Assembly: GCF_003323745.1 (NCBI RefSeq)
Contig: NZ_QOIL01000009.1
Span: 248,001-312,000 of the forward strand
Length of the DNA: 64,000 nt
Direction of reading: 5' to 3'
From: Sphaerisporangium album
Lineage (GTDB): Bacteria; Actinomycetota; Actinomycetes; Streptosporangiales; Streptosporangiaceae
The notes below the pieces were generated by a model that was not told where the DNA came from, did not search any database, and was given only the letters and a program-made list of their open reading frames with translations. This document shows positions 23,054 to 30,999 of this stretch, piece after piece (the stretch's first letter is position 1; each line of letters starts with the position of its first letter). The position numbers and the translations under genes are program-made.

Positions 23054-23793
23054 TCACCCTCGCCCACATCAGCGACGTCCACATCGACGGCGCGCCCAGG
23101 AGCGCCGAGCGGGTCGAGCGGGTCGTCCGCCATCTGTCCGGGCTCGCGGGCCCCATCGACGCCGTGCTGGTCACCGGCGACATCGCCGACCACGGCGCCG
23201 CGGAAGAGTACGAGCTCGCCCGCGAGCTGCTGCGCTTCCCCTACCCCTCCATCGTCTGCCCCGGCAACCACGACAGCCGCCCCGAGTTCCGCAAGGCGTT
23301 CCTCGGCGAGGCCGACGGCGGGGCCGAGCCCATCAACCAGGTGCTGGAGGCCGGCGGCGCCACGATCGCGCTGTGCGACTCCAGCATTCCGGGCAAGAAC
23401 GAGGGGCACCTCGACGACGGGACGCTGCGGTGGCTCGCCGGCGTCGTCGAGTCCGCCCCCGGGCCCGTGCTGGTGGGCATGCACCACCAGCCGGTGCCGA
23501 TCCAGATCCCCTACGTCGACGAGATCGGCCTGCTGGAGCCCGAGCGGCTGGAGGAGGTGGTCAGGGCCTACCCCCAGATCGTCGGCATTCTGGTAGGCCA
23601 CGCCCACACGGCGACCGCCACGATGTTCGCCGGGCGTCCGGTCTACGTCGCGCCCGGAGTGGTCTCGCAGGCGTTGCTGCCGCAGGAGTCGCCGGCCATC
23701 CCACCGGTCGACTTCGACGCGCCGCCGGGGTTCGCGCTGCACGTCATCTCCGACGACGGCAGGCTGACGACGCACGCGCGCGTGGTGCCCTGA
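23050..23793 (+). CDS. Calcineurin-like metallophosphoesterase (cyclic-nucleotide phosphodiesterase type)
   Basis: The 247-residue enzyme carries the five metal-binding blocks of the class III cyclic-nucleotide phosphodiesterase group: DVHID near the start, GDIADHG, GNHDSR, GMHHQPV and GHAHTAT. The start ATG overlaps the stop of the XRE gene. The true substrate could be a cyclic nucleotide or another phosphodiester. Its 3' end overlaps the oppositely oriented soxR frame by about 150 bp. Confidence 0.92.
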   Translation: MITLAHISDVHIDGAPRSAERVERVVRHLSGLAGPIDAVLVTGDIADHGAAEEYELARELLRFPYPSIVCPGNHDSRPEFRKAFLGEADGGAEPINQVLEAGGATIALCDSSIPGKNEGHLDDGTLRWLAGVVESAPGPVLVGMHHQPVPIQIPYVDEIGLLEPERLEEVVRAYPQIVGILVGHAHTATATMFAGRPVYVAPGVVSQALLPQESPAIPPVDFDAPPGFALHVISDDGRLTTHARVVP

Positions 23794-24248
23794 CCCGCCC
23801 TGAGCAGCCTGCGGGGCCCCGGACCCTGCCTGCCCATCTCGTCATTGGGGTTGATCAGCGGGCAGCGGTCGATCGACAGGCAGCCGCAGCCGATGCAGTC
23901 GGTGAACTCGTCGCGCAGCTGCCGCAGCCTGCGCATGCGCTCGTCCAGTTCCTCCCTCCAGCACTCCGACATGCGCTGCCAGTCGGCGCGGGTCGGAATG
24001 TGGTCCGGCGGGAACAGCGCGAGGATCGCGGCGATCTCCGCCAAGGGGATGCCCACGCGCTGCGCCATGCGGATCAACGCCACGCGGCGCAGCATGTCGC
24101 GCCGGTACCGCCGCTGGTTGCCGGTGGTACGGCGGCTGCTGATCAGCCCCTGCTTCTCGTAGAAGTGCAGCGCCGACACGCTCACACCGCTGCGCTCGGC
24201 GAGCTCGCCCACGCTGAGCTCCATGCCCCGGGGTGGGGAATCGGTCAT
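23643..24248 (-). CDS. soxR: Redox-sensing MerR-family activator SoxR
   Basis: The protein has a MerR winged helix (LSVGELAERSGVSVSALHFY, GNQRRYRRDMLRR) and the [2Fe-2S] ligand cluster C-x2-C-x-C-x5-C at residues 118, 121, 123 and 129 (CIGCGCLSIDRCP), the same spacing as in E. coli SoxR. The iron-sulphur cluster senses redox-active compounds. SoxR proteins normally end about 20-25 residues after this cluster. Here the frame runs on to 23643, about 40 further residues over the 3' end of the phosphodiesterase gene. ATG 24248 is preferred; GTG 24257 and ATG 24224 are alternatives. A sox box lies 30 bp upstream. Confidence 0.93.
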   Translation of the reverse strand: MTDSPPRGMELSVGELAERSGVSVSALHFYEKQGLISSRRTTGNQRRYRRDMLRRVALIRMAQRVGIPLAEIAAILALFPPDHIPTRADWQRMSECWREELDERMRRLRQLRDEFTDCIGCGCLSIDRCPLINPNDEMGRQGPGPRRLLRAGQGTTRACVVSLPSSEMTCSANPGGASKSTGGMAGDSCGSNACETTPGAT

Positions 24249-24277
24249 GGCCGGCACACTCCGCTCCGCTCACTTGA

Positions 24278-24295
24278 CCTCAAGATTACTTGAGG
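24278..24295. promoter_or_regulatory. SoxR operator (sox box)
   Basis: CCTCAAGATTACTTGAGG consists of perfect 7-bp arms around 4 bases. It differs only at the centre from the E. coli soxS operator. It lies 30 bp upstream of the soxR start. The only gene it can control directly is soxR itself, because the neighbour on the other side ends there. Confidence 0.88.
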
Positions 24296-24334
24296 TTTCG
24301 AGCGTGCCGCCTCCATGCCGCTGTTTCCGCCGGT

Positions 24335-25171
24335 TCAGGGGCGAACGGCGCTCACCACCCAGACGGCGCCCGGGATCATCACCCCCTCCGCGGTCTCGTA
24401 CGACAGGAGCCCCGCCCGCAGCCCCGCGCGGGTACGGGTGAGGACGTCCTCGCCGGCGTCCTGGAGGTTGAACCGCACCGGCCCCATGCCGAGGATGAAG
24501 TCGGCCGCGTCGGCGGCGTCGCTTCCGTAGTTCATCAACGCGTCGACGGGGGTGATCTCGACCCCCGTGAAGCCGGACGCGTCGAGCACCTCCCTGATGC
24601 GCGCCGGGTCGACCAGCGAGCCCATTCCCCGCGCGGCGGGTGACGGCCCGCGCATCAGCGGGGCCAGCGCCGCCGTGGCGCGGGAGTAGTGAGCGTCGGG
24701 ATCACCGCCGCGCGGCCCGAGGAACGCCATGCGCCCGCCCGGCCGCAGGGCCCGGCGGATGTTGGCGAACGCGGCCACCGGGTCGGCGAAGAACATGACC
24801 CCGCCCCGGCTGATGACGACGTCGAACGCGCCGTCCGGGAACGGGTGGACCTGGGCGTCGCCCCGCTCGAACCGCACGTTGCCCACGCCCTCGCCGGCGG
24901 CGTCGGCGCGGGCGCGTTCCAGCATCGGGGCCGACAGGTCGACGCCGACGACGTGCCCGCGCGAGGCCCTGCGGGCTGCCACCAAGGTCGCGTACCCCGT
25001 CCCGCAGCCGACGTCCAGCACGCTGTCCCGCTCGCCGATGGCGGCGGCCTCGAACAGCCGGTCGTCGAACCCGGACATGATCCCGTTGTAGCGGCTCGGA
25101 TTGCGGGCCCAGTGCTCGCCTTCCCAGCCGTTCCACGCCTCGGCGTGGTGGGTGTTCGCGATGGTTTCCAT
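24335..25171 (-). CDS. Class I SAM-dependent methyltransferase (UbiE-like)
   Basis: The 278-residue enzyme has the Rossmann methyltransferase motifs: VLDVGCGTGYATLVAARRA for motif I, GVDLSAPMLERAR, RGDAQVHPFPDGAFDVVISR, and LRPGGRMAFLGPRG. The substrate is unknown; the family methylates quinones, antibiotics and other small molecules. It is divergent from a TetR regulator across 57 bp that contain a palindromic operator, so it is likely repressed by that TetR. Its 3' end faces the sox box. Confidence 0.9.
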   Translation of the reverse strand: METIANTHHAEAWNGWEGEHWARNPSRYNGIMSGFDDRLFEAAAIGERDSVLDVGCGTGYATLVAARRASRGHVVGVDLSAPMLERARADAAGEGVGNVRFERGDAQVHPFPDGAFDVVISRGGVMFFADPVAAFANIRRALRPGGRMAFLGPRGGDPDAHYSRATAALAPLMRGPSPAARGMGSLVDPARIREVLDASGFTGVEITPVDALMNYGSDAADAADFILGMGPVRFNLQDAGEDVLTRTRAGLRAGLLSYETAEGVMIPGAVWVVSAVRP

Positions 25172-25183
25172 GCCTCTCCCTCG

Positions 25184-25215
25184 CTAGAGTTAAACTCTAG
25201 AGTCGACATCTAGAG
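25184..25215. promoter_or_regulatory. TetR operator between methyltransferase and tetR
   Basis: CTAGAGTT-A-AACTCTAG (25184-25200) is a perfect palindrome with 8-bp arms, followed by a partial half-site TCTAGAG at 25209-25215. It lies centrally in the 57-bp divergent gap, where a repressor dimer would block both promoters. Confidence 0.7.
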
Positions 25216-25228
25216 ATAGACTACAGCC

Positions 25229-25861
25229 GTGAGTCAGGTCAAGAGCGGTGCCAAACGGACGTTGAAGGCCAACGAGACACGCGGCCGCATGCTGGACGCC
25301 GCTCGCGAGCTGTTCGTCGAGCGCGGCTACGGCGCGACGTCGCTCCAGCAGATCGCCGAACGCGCGGGTGTCGCCGTCCAGACGATCTACTTCACCTTCG
25401 GCAACAAAAGAGCGCTGCTCAAGGAGCTGATCGACGGCACGATCGCCGGCGACCACGAACCGCTCGCGACGATGGACCGCCCCTGGTTCCAGGACGCGCT
25501 CGCCGCCCCGGACGCCGGCGCCCACCTGCGCCTGCACGTCGCCGGCACCTGCCGCATCCTGGAGCGCGTCGCGCCGGTCATCGACATGCTGCGCGCCGCC
25601 GCCCAGGCCGACGCCGAGATCACCACACTCTGGGACCAGGACGTCGACCCGCGCCTCACCGTCCACGCCGCCGCCGCCAAGGCGCTGGTCGCCAAGCCGG
25701 GCGCCCGGCCCGGGGTGACGGCCGAGGACGCGGCCGACCTGCTGTTCGGCCTGCTCAGCCCCGAGCTGTACCTCCTGCTGGTGCGCGGGCGCGGCTGGAC
25801 GCCCGAGCGGTGGGAGGGCTGGGCGTACGCCACCCTGCGCGCCCAGCTCTGCGCGGACTGA
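25229..25861 (+). CDS. TetR-family transcriptional regulator
   Basis: The 210-residue protein has the TetR HTH ([40 protein letters not shown]) and a helical ligand domain with a TetR_C-like end ([20 protein letters not shown]). It is divergent from the methyltransferase and shares a palindromic operator with it. A GC hairpin (25862-25879) follows the stop codon directly. Confidence 0.92.
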   Translation: MSQVKSGAKRTLKANETRGRMLDAARELFVERGYGATSLQQIAERAGVAVQTIYFTFGNKRALLKELIDGTIAGDHEPLATMDRPWFQDALAAPDAGAHLRLHVAGTCRILERVAPVIDMLRAAAQADAEITTLWDQDVDPRLTVHAAAAKALVAKPGARPGVTAEDAADLLFGLLSPELYLLLVRGRGWTPERWEGWAYATLRAQLCAD

Positions 25862-25879
25862 CCCGCGCGGACGCGCGGG
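25862..25879 (+). terminator. Short GC hairpin after tetR
   Basis: CCCGCGC (25862-25868) pairs with GCGCGGG (25873-25879) with a GGAC loop, beginning at the base after the stop codon and followed by an AT-rich stretch. Confidence 0.55.
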
Positions 25880-25962
25880 AATATACCGGCGACGCTCGGT
25901 GCTATTGGCGGCGGTTATCGAAACCAACAAGGGCTTCGATGGCCGGAATGACGGGAATCGCC

Positions 25963-26208
25963 ATGAAGAAGCAGACCCACCCCGAGTACCGCCCGGTCGT
26001 CTTCCGCGACCCGAGCGCGGACTTCGCGATCCTGACCCGGTCCACGGTGACGAGCCGCAAGACCGTCGAGTGGGAGGACGGCAACGTCTACCCCCTGGTC
26101 GACGTCGACGTCTCGTCGGCGAGCCACCCGTTCTACACGGGCCGCAGCCGCGTCCTCGACACGACCGGCCGCGTCGAACGCTTCCGCCGCCGCTACGCCA
26201 AAGCCTGA
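25963..26208 (+). CDS. rpmE2: 50S ribosomal protein L31, type B (zinc-independent)
   Basis: The 81-residue protein begins [20 protein letters not shown], the hallmark of the type B L31 family, and has [20 protein letters not shown] and [10 protein letters not shown]. It has no Cys-x2-Cys, so it is the zinc-free form that replaces the zinc-binding L31 when zinc is scarce. Such genes are usually Zur-regulated, but I do not see a canonical Zur palindrome in the 100 bp upstream. The start follows homologues; no strong ribosome binding site is visible. Confidence 0.92.
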   Translation: MKKQTHPEYRPVVFRDPSADFAILTRSTVTSRKTVEWEDGNVYPLVDVDVSSASHPFYTGRSRVLDTTGRVERFRRRYAKA

Positions 26209-26255
26209 CCCAAGCCGCGACGCGGCCCCGTACCAGCCCGCGCCACCGGCGAGCG

Positions 26256-27611
26256 CTAGTGCGGGGCCATGTCCACGAACCGGCTGTAGTGCCCCTGGAA
26301 GGCGACCGTCACCGTGGCGGTCGGCCCGTTACGGTGCTTGGCCACGATCAGGTCGGCCTCCCCCGCCCGCGGCGACTCCCGCTCGTAGGCGTCCTCCCGA
26401 TGGAGCAGGATCACGACGTCCGCATCCTGCTCGATGCTGCCCGATTCGCGAAGATCGGACACCTGTGGGCGCTTGTCGGTGCGCTGTTCCGGACCGCGGT
26501 TGAGCTGGGAGATCGCGATCACCGGCACCTCCAGCTCCTTGGCGAGCAGCTTGAGCGCACGCGAGATCTCGGAGACCTCCTGCTGCCGGCTCTCGGTCTT
26601 CTTCGGCGAGCTCATGAGCTGCAGGTAGTCGACGATGACGAACCGCAGGTCGTGCCGCTGCTTCAGCCGACGGCACTTGGCACGGATCTCCATCATCGAC
26701 ATGTTCGGTGAGTCGTCGATGAACAAGGGCGCCTCGGCGACCTCGCTCATCCTGCGCGCCAGCCGCTGCCAGTCGTCGTCGTTCATCGTCCCCGCCCGCA
26801 TGGCATGCAACGCCACCCGCGCCTCGGCTGACAACAACCGCATGGTGATCTCGTTACGCGACATTTCCAGCGAGAACACCACGGTGGTCATGTGGTGCCG
26901 AATCGCCGCAGACCTAGCGAAATCTAGACCAAGGGTGCTTTTCCCGATGGCCGGGCGTGCGGCCACCACGATCATCTGGCCGGGGTGGAGGCCGTTCATG
27001 AGGGCGTCGAGGTCCTGGAAGCCGGTGGGGACGCCGACCATCTGGCCGCTGCGGCTGCCGATGGCCTCGATCTCGTCGAGGGCGCCCGGCATGATCTCCG
27101 ACAGCGGGCGGTAGTCCTCGCTGGTGCGGCGCTCGGTGACGGCGTAGATCTCGGCCTGGGCGCGGTCGACCAGCTCGTCGACCTCTTCGTTCTGCCCGCC
27201 GTAGCCGTAGGAGACGATGCGGGTGCCGGCCTCGATGAGCCGCCGGAGGATGGCCTGCTCACGGACGATCTTGGCGTAGTAGCCGGCGTTGGCGGCCGTG
27301 GGGACGACGGCGGTGAGGGTGTGGACGTACGCGCCGCCGCCGACGCGGGCGATCTCGCCGCGCCGGGACAGCTCGTTGAAGACGGTGACGGCGTCGGCGG
27401 GGTCGCCGCGCCCGTACAGGTCGAGGACGGCGTCGTAGATGATCTGGTGCGCGGGCCGGTAGAAGTCGTCGGAGCGCAGGATCTCGACGACGTCGGCGAT
27501 GGCGTCCTTGGACAGGAGCATGCCGCCCAGCACCGACTGCTCGGCCTCGATGTTGCTGGGAGGAGTGCGTTCGAACGGAGCGTCGAAGGCCGGTGCCACC
27601 TCACTGCTCAC
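26256..27611 (-). CDS. dnaB: Replicative DNA helicase DnaB
   Basis: The 451-residue helicase has the N-terminal DnaB domain (PPSNIEAEQSVLGGMLLSKD) and RecA-like ATPase domain with Walker A AARPAIGKSTLGLDFARS (about residues 217-234) and Walker B FVIVDYLQLMS. The C-terminal arginine-finger region AKHRNGPTATV is intact. The GTG start at 27611 has GGGAGGG six bases upstream; the longer frame reaching 27803 is rejected. There is no intein, unlike in some mycobacterial DnaB proteins. DnaA-box-like sequences lie upstream. Confidence 0.96.
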   Translation of the reverse strand: MSSEVAPAFDAPFERTPPSNIEAEQSVLGGMLLSKDAIADVVEILRSDDFYRPAHQIIYDAVLDLYGRGDPADAVTVFNELSRRGEIARVGGGAYVHTLTAVVPTAANAGYYAKIVREQAILRRLIEAGTRIVSYGYGGQNEEVDELVDRAQAEIYAVTERRTSEDYRPLSEIMPGALDEIEAIGSRSGQMVGVPTGFQDLDALMNGLHPGQMIVVAARPAIGKSTLGLDFARSAAIRHHMTTVVFSLEMSRNEITMRLLSAEARVALHAMRAGTMNDDDWQRLARRMSEVAEAPLFIDDSPNMSMMEIRAKCRRLKQRHDLRFVIVDYLQLMSSPKKTESRQQEVSEISRALKLLAKELEVPVIAISQLNRGPEQRTDKRPQVSDLRESGSIEQDADVVILLHREDAYERESPRAGEADLIVAKHRNGPTATVTVAFQGHYSRFVDMAPH

Positions 27612-27710
27612 CTGGCGCCCTCCCCTCGTGCTTCCCGGCACCCCCGAAGTAGCCGGGGTGACAGTTTCGCCGGTATCGAACGAACCGGCAACGCGTCCTG
27701 TAGACAACGA

Positions 27711-27849
27711 TGTGGAAGAGCTGTGGATAAGGTGTGCAGTTCCGCCCGCGGCATGTGGGAACACTGGGGACAACCCTGTGGATAACCGGGAAGGCTTCTC
27801 CACAACCCCTTACTGAGCAGCGAAAACGCTGTCCACGAGCTGTGGAAGA
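27711..27849. promoter_or_regulatory. Cluster of DnaA-box-like sequences upstream of dnaB
   Basis: TGTGGATAA (reverse of TTATCCACA) occurs exactly at 27722-27730 and 27777-27785. Close variants are TGTGGAAGA at 27711 and 27841, TTCTCCACA at 27796 and CTGTCCACG at 27829. The cluster fills the 314-bp divergent region between dnaB and the MATE gene. No AT-rich unwinding element is evident, so a role in dnaB control or DnaA titration is more likely than an origin. Confidence 0.6.
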
Positions 27850-27925
27850 AAGAAAGTCGCCGTGACACGCGGGCCACGCGGGGACCCGGTGCGGAACGGA
27901 ACGACGTAAGGGGCAAAATAGACGG

Positions 27926-29236
27926 GTGGCCCTTACCTCCCGCGTCGGCAGCCGAGAGATCCTGCGACTCGCCGTCCCGGCCTTCGGCGCCCTGGTGGCC
28001 GAGCCTCTCTTCATTCTCGCCGACTACGCCATCGTCGGACGCCTCGGCACGGTCGCCCTCGGCGCGCTCGGCATCGCCGGCACGGCCCTCACGTCCCTGG
28101 TCAACGTCTGCGTGTTCCTCGCGTACGGCACGACCGCGGCCGTGGCCCGGCAGGTCGGAGCGGGTGACCTGCCGCGGGCCGTCAAGCAGGGCGTGGACGG
28201 GCTGTGGCTCGCCGCCGCGATCGGTGTCGCGCTGATCGCCGCGGGCTGGCCGCTCGCCCCCTGGATCGTCGAGCTGTTCGGCGCCTCCCCTGGCGTCGCG
28301 GGCCAGGCGGTGACCTACCTGCGGATCAGCCTGCTGGGCACGCCCGCCATGCTCGTCATCCTGGCGGGGACGGGAATCCTGCGCGGATTGCAGAACACGG
28401 TGGCCCCGCTGGTCGTCTCGATCGGCTCCTTCGCGCTGAACGCCGCGCTCAACGCCCTCTTCGTGCTGGTCCTGCACTGGGGCATCGCGGGGTCGGCCTG
28501 GGGGACCGTACTGGCCCAGTGCCTCGGGGCGGTCGTCTACGTGCTCGTCGTCGTCAGGGCCGCCCGCGAGCACCACGTGCCGGTGCGGCCGGACCTCGCG
28601 GGGGTCCGCGACGCGGGCACGGCCGGGATCGCCCTGCTGATCCGCACCGTCTGCATGCGGGTCGTGCTGATCGTCGCGACGACGGTCGCCACGCGCATGG
28701 GCGACGCGCCGCTCGCCGCTCACGCGATCGCCACCCAGATCTGGACCCTGCTGGCCTTCGCCCTCGACGCGATCGCCATCGCCGGTCAGGCCATCACCGG
28801 GCGGACGCTCGGCGCCGGGAACGTCCACCTCACGCGTTCGGCGACCCGGACGATGGTGATCTGGGGCGTGGGCTGCAGCGTGGTGCTGGGGGTGGCGCTC
28901 GTGCTGCTGCGCCCGGTCCTGCCCGGCCTGTTCGGCGCCGACCCGGAGGTGAGCGCCGAGCTCGTCTCGGTGCTGTGGATCGTCGCGATCCTCCAGCCGG
29001 TCGCGGGCGTGGTCTTCGTCCTGGACGGGGTGCTCATCGGCGCGGGCGACCGGCGCTTCCTGGCCTGGGCGTCCGCGCTGACCACGCTCGCCTACCTGCC
29101 CGCCGCGTACGCGGTCGTCCACACGGGCGGCGGGCTGGTGGCGCTGTGGCTCGCCCTCGGGGTGTGGATGGCGGCGCGCCTGGCCACGCTGGGATGGCGC
29201 GCGTACGGCCGCGCATGGCTCGTCACCGGCGCCTGA
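27926..29236 (+). CDS. MATE-family efflux protein (DinF-like)
   Basis: The 436-residue membrane protein has twelve hydrophobic segments and MATE features such as LRLAVPAFGALVAEPLFILA, VARQVGAGDLPRAVKQG and QAITGRTLGAGN. DinF-type MATE proteins export drugs in exchange for protons or sodium. A MATE gene near rplI and dnaB is common in actinobacteria. Start is GTG 27926. It stands as a single gene. Confidence 0.92.
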   Translation: MALTSRVGSREILRLAVPAFGALVAEPLFILADYAIVGRLGTVALGALGIAGTALTSLVNVCVFLAYGTTAAVARQVGAGDLPRAVKQGVDGLWLAAAIGVALIAAGWPLAPWIVELFGASPGVAGQAVTYLRISLLGTPAMLVILAGTGILRGLQNTVAPLVVSIGSFALNAALNALFVLVLHWGIAGSAWGTVLAQCLGAVVYVLVVVRAAREHHVPVRPDLAGVRDAGTAGIALLIRTVCMRVVLIVATTVATRMGDAPLAAHAIATQIWTLLAFALDAIAIAGQAITGRTLGAGNVHLTRSATRTMVIWGVGCSVVLGVALVLLRPVLPGLFGADPEVSAELVSVLWIVAILQPVAGVVFVLDGVLIGAGDRRFLAWASALTTLAYLPAAYAVVHTGGGLVALWLALGVWMAARLATLGWRAYGRAWLVTGA

Positions 29237-29275
29237 CCCGCCCCCGAGCGGAGCGAGGCCATATGCGGGTACAAC

Positions 29276-30049
29276 TCAGACGCGTCTGGCCTCCAGGACT
29301 CGCCGGAGGAACTCGCGGGTGCGGGGTAGCCGGGGCTCGGTGAAGATCTGCTCGGGCGGGCCCTGCTCCAGCAGGACCCCTCCGTCCAGGAAGCACACCT
29401 TGTCGGCGATGTCGCGGGCCAGGCCCATCTCGTGCGTGGCCAGGACCATCGTCATGCCCGTCGCCTTGAGCTCGCGGATGATCTCCAGCACCTCGCCGAC
29501 CAGCGCCGGGTCCAGCGCCGAGGTGACCTCGTCCAGCAGGAGCAGCCGGGGGCGGGTGGCCAGGGCCCTGATGATCGCCACGCGCTGCTGCTGGCCTCCC
29601 GACAGCCGGTCGGGGTAGGCGCCGGCCTTGTCCGCCAGGCCGAAGCGCTCCAGCAGCTCGCGGGCCTCCTCCTCGGCCCGCGCCCTGCCCACCCCGTGCA
29701 CCTTCCTCGGTGCCAGCGTGATGTTGCCCAGCACGGTCATGGACGGGAAGAGGTTGTAGGACTGGAACACCATGCCGATGCGCTTGCGCACGTCGTCCGG
29801 GTCCGCCCGCACGTCGGTGATCTCCTCGCCGTCGAGGTGGATGACGCCGTCGTCCACGAACTCCAGGAGGTTGACGCAGCGCAGCAGCGTCGACTTCCCC
29901 GACCCGGAGGCGCCGATCAGGCAGACCACCTCGTGGGAGTCCACCGACAGGTCGATGCCGCGCAGCACGTGGTGCCCGTGGTAGTTCTTCCAGACGTTCT
30001 CGACGCGCAGGACGACGTCCCGCCCCTCCGTCTCCCGCGGTCCGCTCAC
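29276..30049 (-). CDS. Polar amino-acid ABC importer ATP-binding protein
   Basis: The 257-residue ATPase has Walker A GASGSGKSTLLRCVNLLE, the Q-loop MVFQSYNLFPSMTV characteristic of the polar amino-acid (GlnQ) family, signature LSGGQQQRVAIIRAL, Walker B LLLLDEVTSALDP and the switch His in ATHEMGLARD. Start GTG 30049 overlaps the stop of the permease gene (GTGA). It completes a binding protein-permease-ATPase operon read from right to left. The specific amino acid is unknown. Confidence 0.95.
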   Translation of the reverse strand: MSGPRETEGRDVVLRVENVWKNYHGHHVLRGIDLSVDSHEVVCLIGASGSGKSTLLRCVNLLEFVDDGVIHLDGEEITDVRADPDDVRKRIGMVFQSYNLFPSMTVLGNITLAPRKVHGVGRARAEEEARELLERFGLADKAGAYPDRLSGGQQQRVAIIRALATRPRLLLLDEVTSALDPALVGEVLEIIRELKATGMTMVLATHEMGLARDIADKVCFLDGGVLLEQGPPEQIFTEPRLPRTREFLRRVLEARRV

Positions 30050-30999
30050 GCGCCTCGCCGCCTCTGGGACCTGGCCGCCAGGTAGTCGGTGAACCGGGCC
30101 ATCGGGATCGTCAGCGCGATGAACAGCAGCGCCGCCACCAGGTAGGGGGTGTAGTTGAACGTGTCGGCCGCGTGGATCTGCGCCTGGCGCAGCGCCTCCA
30201 GCGGCCCGATCGTGGCGACCAGGGCGGTGTCCTTCTGCAGGGAGACGAAGTCGTTGAGCAGCGGCGGGACGACCCGGCGCACGGCCTGGGGCAGCACCAC
30301 GAAGCGCATCGCCTGGCCCTGCGTGAGCCCGAGGGAGCGGGCCGCGGCACGCTGGCTGGGGTGCACGGAGTCGATGCCCGCCCGGAACACCTCGGCGACG
30401 TACGCCCCGTACGACAGCGTCAGCGCGATCACGCCCAGGGTGGCGAGGTCGGACGGCACGCCCTGGATCTCCAGCGCGGGGAGGCCGAACCCGACGAGGT
30501 AGATGACCAGGATCGTCGGCACGCCGCGGAAGACGTCGGTGTAGAGGACGGCGAGGGCGCGCAGGGGGAAGAACACCGGCGCGTGCAGCGTGCGCACCAG
30601 CGCCACGAGCAGCCCCACGACCAGGATCAGCGGCTCGGCGATCAGGAAGATCTTGATGTTGAGCAGGAACCCCGCCAGGACGTCGGGGAACGCACCGGTG
30701 AACTGGCCGAGGTCGAAGAAGGTCTCCTTGACCCTCGGCCAGCCCGGGGACGCGGTGACCACCGAGACGACCAGGACGACGAACACGACCGTGGAGACGG
30801 TCGCCACCGAACTGGAGCGCAGGTCCCTGCGGCGGCGCAGGCGCTCGCGTTCGCGCTGGCGGTCGCTCTTGACCCACCCGCCCTCGGAGTAGTCCCCGGG
30901 CGCGTCCGCCAGGGCGCCGTACGCGTCCGCCAGGGCGCCGTACGCGTCCGCCGGGGAGCCGGGCGCGTCCGCCGTCCCCCCGCCGGACGGGTGCGTCAC
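30046..30999 (-). CDS. Polar amino-acid ABC importer permease
   Basis: The 317-residue protein has a long hydrophilic N-terminus of about 60 residues and then five or six membrane segments. The His/Glu/Gln permease motif is clear: YGAYVAEVFRAGIDSVHPSQ, followed by AAARSLGLTQGQAMRFVVLP. The N-terminal stretch contains an ADAYGAL repeat encoded by a 21-bp tandem DNA repeat. GTG 30999 overlaps the stop of the binding-protein gene, and its own stop overlaps the ATPase gene, so the three genes are translationally coupled. Confidence 0.93.
   Translation of the reverse strand: MTHPSGGGTADAPGSPADAYGALADAYGALADAPGDYSEGGWVKSDRQRERERLRRRRDLRSSSVATVSTVVFVVLVVSVVTASPGWPRVKETFFDLGQFTGAFPDVLAGFLLNIKIFLIAEPLILVVGLLVALVRTLHAPVFFPLRALAVLYTDVFRGVPTILVIYLVGFGLPALEIQGVPSDLATLGVIALTLSYGAYVAEVFRAGIDSVHPSQRAAARSLGLTQGQAMRFVVLPQAVRRVVPPLLNDFVSLQKDTALVATIGPLEALRQAQIHAADTFNYTPYLVAALLFIALTIPMARFTDYLAARSQRRRGA
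30902..30964 (-). repeat. 21-bp tandem repeat in the permease N-terminus
   Basis: Two exact 21-bp units (30902-30922 and 30923-30943) and a third degenerate unit (30944-30964) encode ADAYGAL repeats in the cytoplasmic N-terminus. Being a multiple of three, copy-number change keeps the frame. Confidence 0.8.

Noticed and set aside
26256-27611. Intein in DnaB
   Set aside because: The helicase aligns continuously through the P-loop and Walker B regions with normal length, so there is no intein.
27650-27925. Replication origin at the DnaA-box cluster
   Set aside because: There is no dnaA/dnaN neighbour and no AT-rich unwinding region. The parAB end suggests oriC lies beyond 64 kb.
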